From assembly GCA_051657905.1 (NCBI GenBank), contig JBOFLO010000003.1, positions 1 to 34,553 on the forward strand: 34,553 bases of DNA, in the 5' to 3' direction. The DNA is from JBOFLO01 sp051657905 (lineage in GTDB: Bacteria > Patescibacteriota > Gracilibacteria > UBA1369). The notes under the pieces are model-generated. The model saw only the letters and a program-made list of their open reading frames with translations, was not told where the DNA came from and did no database searches. Of the stretch, positions 31,570 through 34,553 are shown one piece after another (position 1 is the first letter of the stretch; each line of letters opens with the position of its first letter). The position numbers and the translations under genes are program-made.

Positions 31570-32443
31570 ATTCATTCTCCTGATTAACATTTCCGCCCAC
31601 TTTTCTTTCCAAACTTTCCAAAGCCACATCTAATTCTTCCTGACTTAATGGCTTATCATGATAAAAACTCTTCCCTTCAGCAAAATCCACCCCCTTAGCT
31701 TTCACCGTCTTAACAATAATCGCCACTGGCAAACGTGTTTCCGCAATCGCTTTTTCATAAGCCGCCAATAATTGATCCAAATCATGCCCAGCAAATACAT
31801 TAATTGTCCGAAACCCCATAGTTTCAAATTTATCCGACAAAGGCTCCGCCACATTAGCATTTCTCACCAAACCTTCCATTTGAATGGTATTTTTATCCAC
31901 CAAAACCACCAAATTCCCCAATTTATGATGTCCAGCCTGCAGCAAGGCCTCATAGCTCGCCCCACTAGCCATCTCCGCATCACCCATCATCACCCACACC
32001 TTATTGCGCGCCCGATCCGCCCGTAAAGCCATAGCTAGCCCCACCGCCGCTCCCACGCCCTGCCCCGGCAAAGAACTGGAAGCCGCCACCCCCGGAATTT
32101 TCGCCCTCGGATAAGCCGAAAGCAAAGCCCCCGTCTGTTTAAAAAATCTCAATTCATCTTTATCAAAAAATCCCAAATCCGCCAAAATCGCATACCAGGC
32201 CGGCGCAGCCCCGCTTTTGGACAGTATAAAATAATCCTGATTATCCGAACCTGGACGGGCCATATCCAATTCCATAATCGGCCCATCATTGGTTTCACCA
32301 TAATAAAGTGCCACCAACATTTCCACAGCCGAAAGCGCACTACCGGTTTTCCCTGAACCTGCGGAAGTAATTTGTTTCAAAGTATCTATCCTGATTTGAT
32401 TGGCCTTTTTTTTCAAAGCCGCCAAATATTCCTGAAAAGACAT
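31562..32443 (-). CDS. Divergent transketolase N-terminal half (TPP/PP domain)
   Basis: 293 residues matching the first half of split transketolases. Seen: I-R-I-D-T-L-K-Q-I-T-S-A-G-S-G, SKSGAAPAWYAIL, PGVAASSSLPGQG, the TPP motif GDAE...DKN (Gly154-Asp155, Asn185), GHDLDQL, and YHDKP (His262). By-eye comparison with ordinary transketolases shows that the active-site His26 (E. coli) is Lys32 (SGKTG for SGHPG), His66 is Gly78, His100 is Tyr111, the third residue of GDG is Ala156, and Glu160 is Ser160. The residues that bind TPP-Mg2+ (Asp155, Asn185) and His262 are kept. The C-terminal half lies at 29571-30509 on the opposite strand. Second gene of the minus-strand operon; overlaps signal peptidase by 8 bases. 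Confidence 0.8.
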   Translation of the reverse strand: MSFQEYLAALKKKANQIRIDTLKQITSAGSGKTGSALSAVEMLVALYYGETNDGPIMELDMARPGSDNQDYFILSKSGAAPAWYAILADLGFFDKDELRFFKQTGALLSAYPRAKIPGVAASSSLPGQGVGAAVGLAMALRADRARNKVWVMMGDAEMASGASYEALLQAGHHKLGNLVVLVDKNTIQMEGLVRNANVAEPLSDKFETMGFRTINVFAGHDLDQLLAAYEKAIAETRLPVAIIVKTVKAKGVDFAEGKSFYHDKPLSQEELDVALESLERKVGGNVNQENEYD

Positions 32444-32456
32444 AAATTGCTTTTAT

Positions 32457-32987
32457 TTATCTTAGGTTACCTAAATTCTCCGCTTTTTCCAACAAGTATT
32501 TTCGCAGTTTTTTAACCCAAACTCGCGAATTGCCAACCTCTCGTCCCGCCAAACTGTGAACAGACTCAATTCCGGCTAAATCACTTACCTGCAAAGCCTC
32601 ATCTATTTCACCTAATTTCTCCATTCCATTACTTCTAAAAGGCAGCCACTCCAACAGCACTCTCGACAAATAAACAGCTAAAATTCCGCATAATTTATCC
32701 TCATCAAAATACAAATACCCATCGCTGATTATAAATAAATTCCCTTCGATTTCTGATAAATCAATCCCGCGCTTTTGTTTATCGACATTCACCGGCCACA
32801 AAGGTAAAACTTTCAATTCCTCCCCACTAACATAAATACGTTGGTCTTCCGGCCATGTTTGCATCTCCAATTCAACGAAATTTTTTGCTACAGGCAAATT
32901 TTCCAAACATTTTTGATATTGATCAAATAACAAAATTTTTTTATTCCAAGTCCTAAATTCCAAAATCGGCTTTTCCTGCTTTTCCAT
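32457..32987 (-). CDS. Hypothetical protein
   Basis: 176 residues, no signal peptide or membrane helix. Mixed alpha/beta sequence with several tryptophans (W-N-K-K, T-W-P-E-D-Q, L-W-P-V-N-V-D) and a charged C-terminal helix. I recognise no family. It heads an operon with the transketolase N-terminal half (13-base gap), signal peptidase I and a DUF192 lipoprotein. No functional link is obvious from the sequence. Confidence 0.7.
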   Translation of the reverse strand: MEKQEKPILEFRTWNKKILLFDQYQKCLENLPVAKNFVELEMQTWPEDQRIYVSGEELKVLPLWPVNVDKQKRGIDLSEIEGNLFIISDGYLYFDEDKLCGILAVYLSRVLLEWLPFRSNGMEKLGEIDEALQVSDLAGIESVHSLAGREVGNSRVWVKKLRKYLLEKAENLGNLR

Positions 32988-33056
32988 TATTTACTTTTAT
33001 GACAGAATATCGCGGCTGACCAACTCAGGCAGCTTATCTAAATTTTATCCTTTCTT

Positions 33057-33479
33057 ATGATTGAAGATCAAATCCGCCTTAGTTTAACAGAACTTGGCAA
33101 ATTAAAAGAAGAGCTTAAACAAATCAAAAAAGATCTTAAATTCGAAGAGAAAATTGATAGTCAGGAATTTTTGGATTTAGAAAAAGCCTACAAAGATTTA
33201 CGCAAGCAAATGAAGGATTTCAAGGATCAATGGGAAAGAGAATTGTTGGAAGAACCAACTTATCAAAAATTACGCGAATTAAAAGTTAAAAAAGAAGAAG
33301 ATATTGCCGATGAAAGTGCCAAACTTTTCGCCTCTATTGCCAAATTACCTCAAAAATATGTCGATTTAAATTTAGATACTGAAAACGGCCCAGTAAAAAT
33401 CCAAATCCAACCGGAAATGCGTTTATATTTAAATGGACGCGAAGAAAAGAAGCGCACTAATAGCACTACTTTAAACTAA
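33057..33479 (+). CDS. Hypothetical coiled-coil protein
   Basis: 140 residues, strongly charged (Lys/Glu-rich). Residues about 5-100 are predicted one or two long coiled-coil helices (heptad-like Leu spacing in LTELGKLKEELKQIKKDL), ending in a beta-like tail (V-K-I-Q-I-Q-P-E-M-R-L-Y-L-N-G) and a polar tail. I recognise no family. Divergent from the gene at 32987 across a 69-base spacer (32988-33056). Its stop overlaps the stop of the convergent gene at 33476 by 4 bases. Confidence 0.7.
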   Translation: MIEDQIRLSLTELGKLKEELKQIKKDLKFEEKIDSQEFLDLEKAYKDLRKQMKDFKDQWERELLEEPTYQKLRELKVKKEEDIADESAKLFASIAKLPQKYVDLNLDTENGPVKIQIQPEMRLYLNGREEKKRTNSTTLN

Positions 33480-33862
33480 AGATTTTCCTTAAGAATTTTC
33501 TTAGCCACATTTTCTCTAACACTTCTGACCATAGAGAAATCTTCCAAAAAGCCTTCATCCAATTCTTGAAATTGGGAGTAATTTGATGATGCTATTAATT
33601 GGCCGTCGCAGGCAGTTCTGAAAACAACATAAATACCATTTTCAAATTGAACCGTAGCTCTAGCAAAAAAAGCCTGAGGATACATTTTTGAATAAAAATT
33701 TATTCTTTGAATTACTTCTGATGCTTCCGAAGAATCATTTGCGTCAGCAATTTCACATAAATAATCTCGCAAACGAGGATATACACTCAATAAGTACAGA
33801 AATTTTTCTTTTTCTCTGCCTATTAAATAGTAATTCCCAGTTTGAAATTCCAGATTGTTCAT
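33476..33862 (-). CDS. Hypothetical protein
   Basis: 128 residues, cytoplasmic by appearance, no membrane helix. Contains a repeated beta-rich middle (QAFFARATVQFENGIYVVFR) and helical ends. I recognise no family. Convergent and overlapping by 4 bases with the coiled-coil gene; stop TAG. The 51-base gap to the flavoprotein gene on the same strand could put it in that transcript. Confidence 0.65.
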   Translation of the reverse strand: MNNLEFQTGNYYLIGREKEKFLYLLSVYPRLRDYLCEIADANDSSEASEVIQRINFYSKMYPQAFFARATVQFENGIYVVFRTACDGQLIASSNYSQFQELDEGFLEDFSMVRSVRENVAKKILKENL

Positions 33863-33913
33863 AATCCCAATTAAAGCTTAGCAAGACTGGAATTATAAAA
33901 TATTTTTCTCAAT

Positions 33914-34553
33914 TTAGCAAGATTCGCCCGCCAAAGATCCCGCCGCCCAACTGGCCTGCAAATTAAACCCACCGGTAAACCCATCTACATCCAATATTTC
34001 GCCCGCAAAATACAACCCCGGCACAATCTTTGATTCCATTGTCGAAGGATTAACCTCCTCCAGTTTCACGCCCCCAGCCGTCACAAACTCATCCCCCGCT
34101 CCCCGCCCCACCACCGCCAACTCGAACTCCTTAATCCCCCGCCCCACCGCCAATCTAATTTCCTTAGAAACCTCCGCCGCCGTCAAAGTCATTAATTTCC
34201 CACCCTCCATCAATTGATCGGCAAAATTTTTCCCCGTCACCAGCTGAGCAGATTCACTTTCGGAAATATTTTTCAAAATTCTTTCCACCAATGAATGCGG
34301 CAAATAAAATGCCAAAATATTTTTCAATAATTTTTTCCCCTGCAAATCTTCCCTCAACTTTTCATCCAATTCTTCCGTCGTAATTTCCGGCATCAAATCA
34401 ATTATCAAACGCGCCGGTGCAGTAGTAGAAACTTGATTATCAGCAGACAAAGATAAACCAAATTTTTCATAAGCTGCCAAAGCCGACAAAGCAAACACTG
34501 CCGGACCAGTCACACCTCTATGTGTAAATAACATCGGACCTGTTCTTTCAAAA
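33914..34553 (-). CDS. HI0933/BaiN-like flavoprotein (5' partial)
   Basis: C-terminal part of an NAD(P)/FAD-dependent oxidoreductase of the HI0933 (BaiN/YhiN) family, whose role is unclear in most bacteria. Seen: E-R-T-G-P-M-L-F-T-H-R-G-V-T-G-P (the frame is open to the right edge, so the ATG at 34534 is internal), the insert helical domain with R-L-I-I-D-L-M-P-E, A-V-V-G-R-G, T-A-G-G-V, and the FAD-binding end GLYFAGEILDVDGFTGGFNLQASWAAGSLAG. The dinucleotide-binding N-terminus (about 200 residues) lies outside the window. The GC-rich codons toward its end differ slightly from the AT-rich neighbours, but not enough to argue for transfer. Confidence 0.88.
   Translation of the reverse strand, partial: FERTGPMLFTHRGVTGPAVFALSALAAYEKFGLSLSADNQVSTTAPARLIIDLMPEITTEELDEKLREDLQGKKLLKNILAFYLPHSLVERILKNISESESAQLVTGKNFADQLMEGGKLMTLTAAEVSKEIRLAVGRGIKEFELAVVGRGAGDEFVTAGGVKLEEVNPSTMESKIVPGLYFAGEILDVDGFTGGFNLQASWAAGSLAGESC

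Noticed and set aside
31570..31629. Longer lepB start at 31629
   Set aside because: The extension falls wholly within the transketolase half, while the ATG at 31569 gives the expected short pre-anchor segment and has an AGGAG upstream.
29571..32443. The transketolase halves being one gene broken by a frameshift or inversion
   Set aside because: Each half has its own start and stop, lies on opposite strands with other genes between, and has the domain boundaries of naturally split transketolases.
1..34553. Genetic code 25 (TGA as glycine)
   Set aside because: All genes are intact under the standard code, with conserved glycines encoded by GGN and no in-frame TGA needed; TGA is simply unused as a stop here.
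1..34553. CRISPR arrays, insertion sequences, integrases or phage genes
   Set aside because: I saw no repeat-spacer pattern, transposase or integrase motifs, terminal inverted repeats or att-like duplication next to the tRNA.
33914..34553. Horizontal transfer of the flavoprotein gene from its GC-rich stretches
   Set aside because: The shift is modest and limited to conserved Gly/Ala/Pro-rich regions; nothing else marks a boundary.

Overview
This 34.5 kb window looks like a chromosomal segment of an AT-rich bacterium. The gene content and protein style suggest a Candidate Phyla Radiation lineage. A relative of the Peregrinibacteria/Gracilibacteria branch is my best guess, held loosely. In support are a short ribosomal protein tail (rpoA-rplQ-rplM-rpsI), very tight packing, S-layer-homology proteins as the surface components, and several lineage-specific proteins with no recognisable family. 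The standard code fits, because all long genes are intact with no in-frame TGA. However, all 31 protein genes end in TAA (28) or TAG (3), and none ends in TGA. Shine-Dalgarno motifs are almost absent. Instead, several genes carry an extended -10 box (TGnTAWAAT) only about 10-30 bases before the ATG. I saw no insertion sequence, phage, CRISPR array or replication origin.

Layout. 1-2258: ribosomal operon ending in a strong intrinsic terminator. 2352-7002: a plus-strand run of trmD, a calcium-type P-ATPase, a DUF167 protein and rsmA/ksgA. 7003-10368: the DEAH helicase hrpA on the minus strand, abutting rsmA with no gap. 10415-15295: a eukaryotic-style hexokinase, a conserved uncharacterised protein, and a secreted DUF3352-plus-SLH protein. 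15324-16178: an unknown minus-strand gene. 16296-22943: a DinG-type exonuclease-helicase, an unknown membrane-anchored protein, lemA and a DUF2207 membrane protein. 22975-26602: uvrB and a second SLH protein with three cysteine-paired Ig-like repeats. 26727-28070: an unknown gene and a DUF4112 gene converging on a short structured region with a near-consensus promoter. 28231-28307: tRNA-Arg with the unusual anticodon GCG. 28314-32987: a carbohydrate cluster (rpe, rpiB, two separately encoded transketolase halves) interleaved with a DUF192 lipoprotein, signal peptidase I and an unknown protein. 32988-34553: two small unknowns and the 3' part of an HI0933/BaiN-like flavoprotein running off the window.

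How the genes fit together. The window mixes information processing (RNA polymerase, ribosome, tRNA and rRNA modification, RNA helicase, UvrB/DinG repair) with envelope building (SLH proteins, signal peptidase, lipoprotein, LemA/DUF2207) and sugar-phosphate metabolism (hexokinase, Rpe, RpiB, transketolase-like pair).

The most interesting item is the transketolase-like pair. Both halves keep the fold, the TPP-motif Asp/Asn and the cofactor-activating Glu. By eye, they have lost most of the active-site histidines, the phosphate-binding arginine, the paired phenylalanines and a conserved glutamate of ordinary transketolases. They may be an undescribed TPP enzyme. No stretch over 300 bases lacks a gene.
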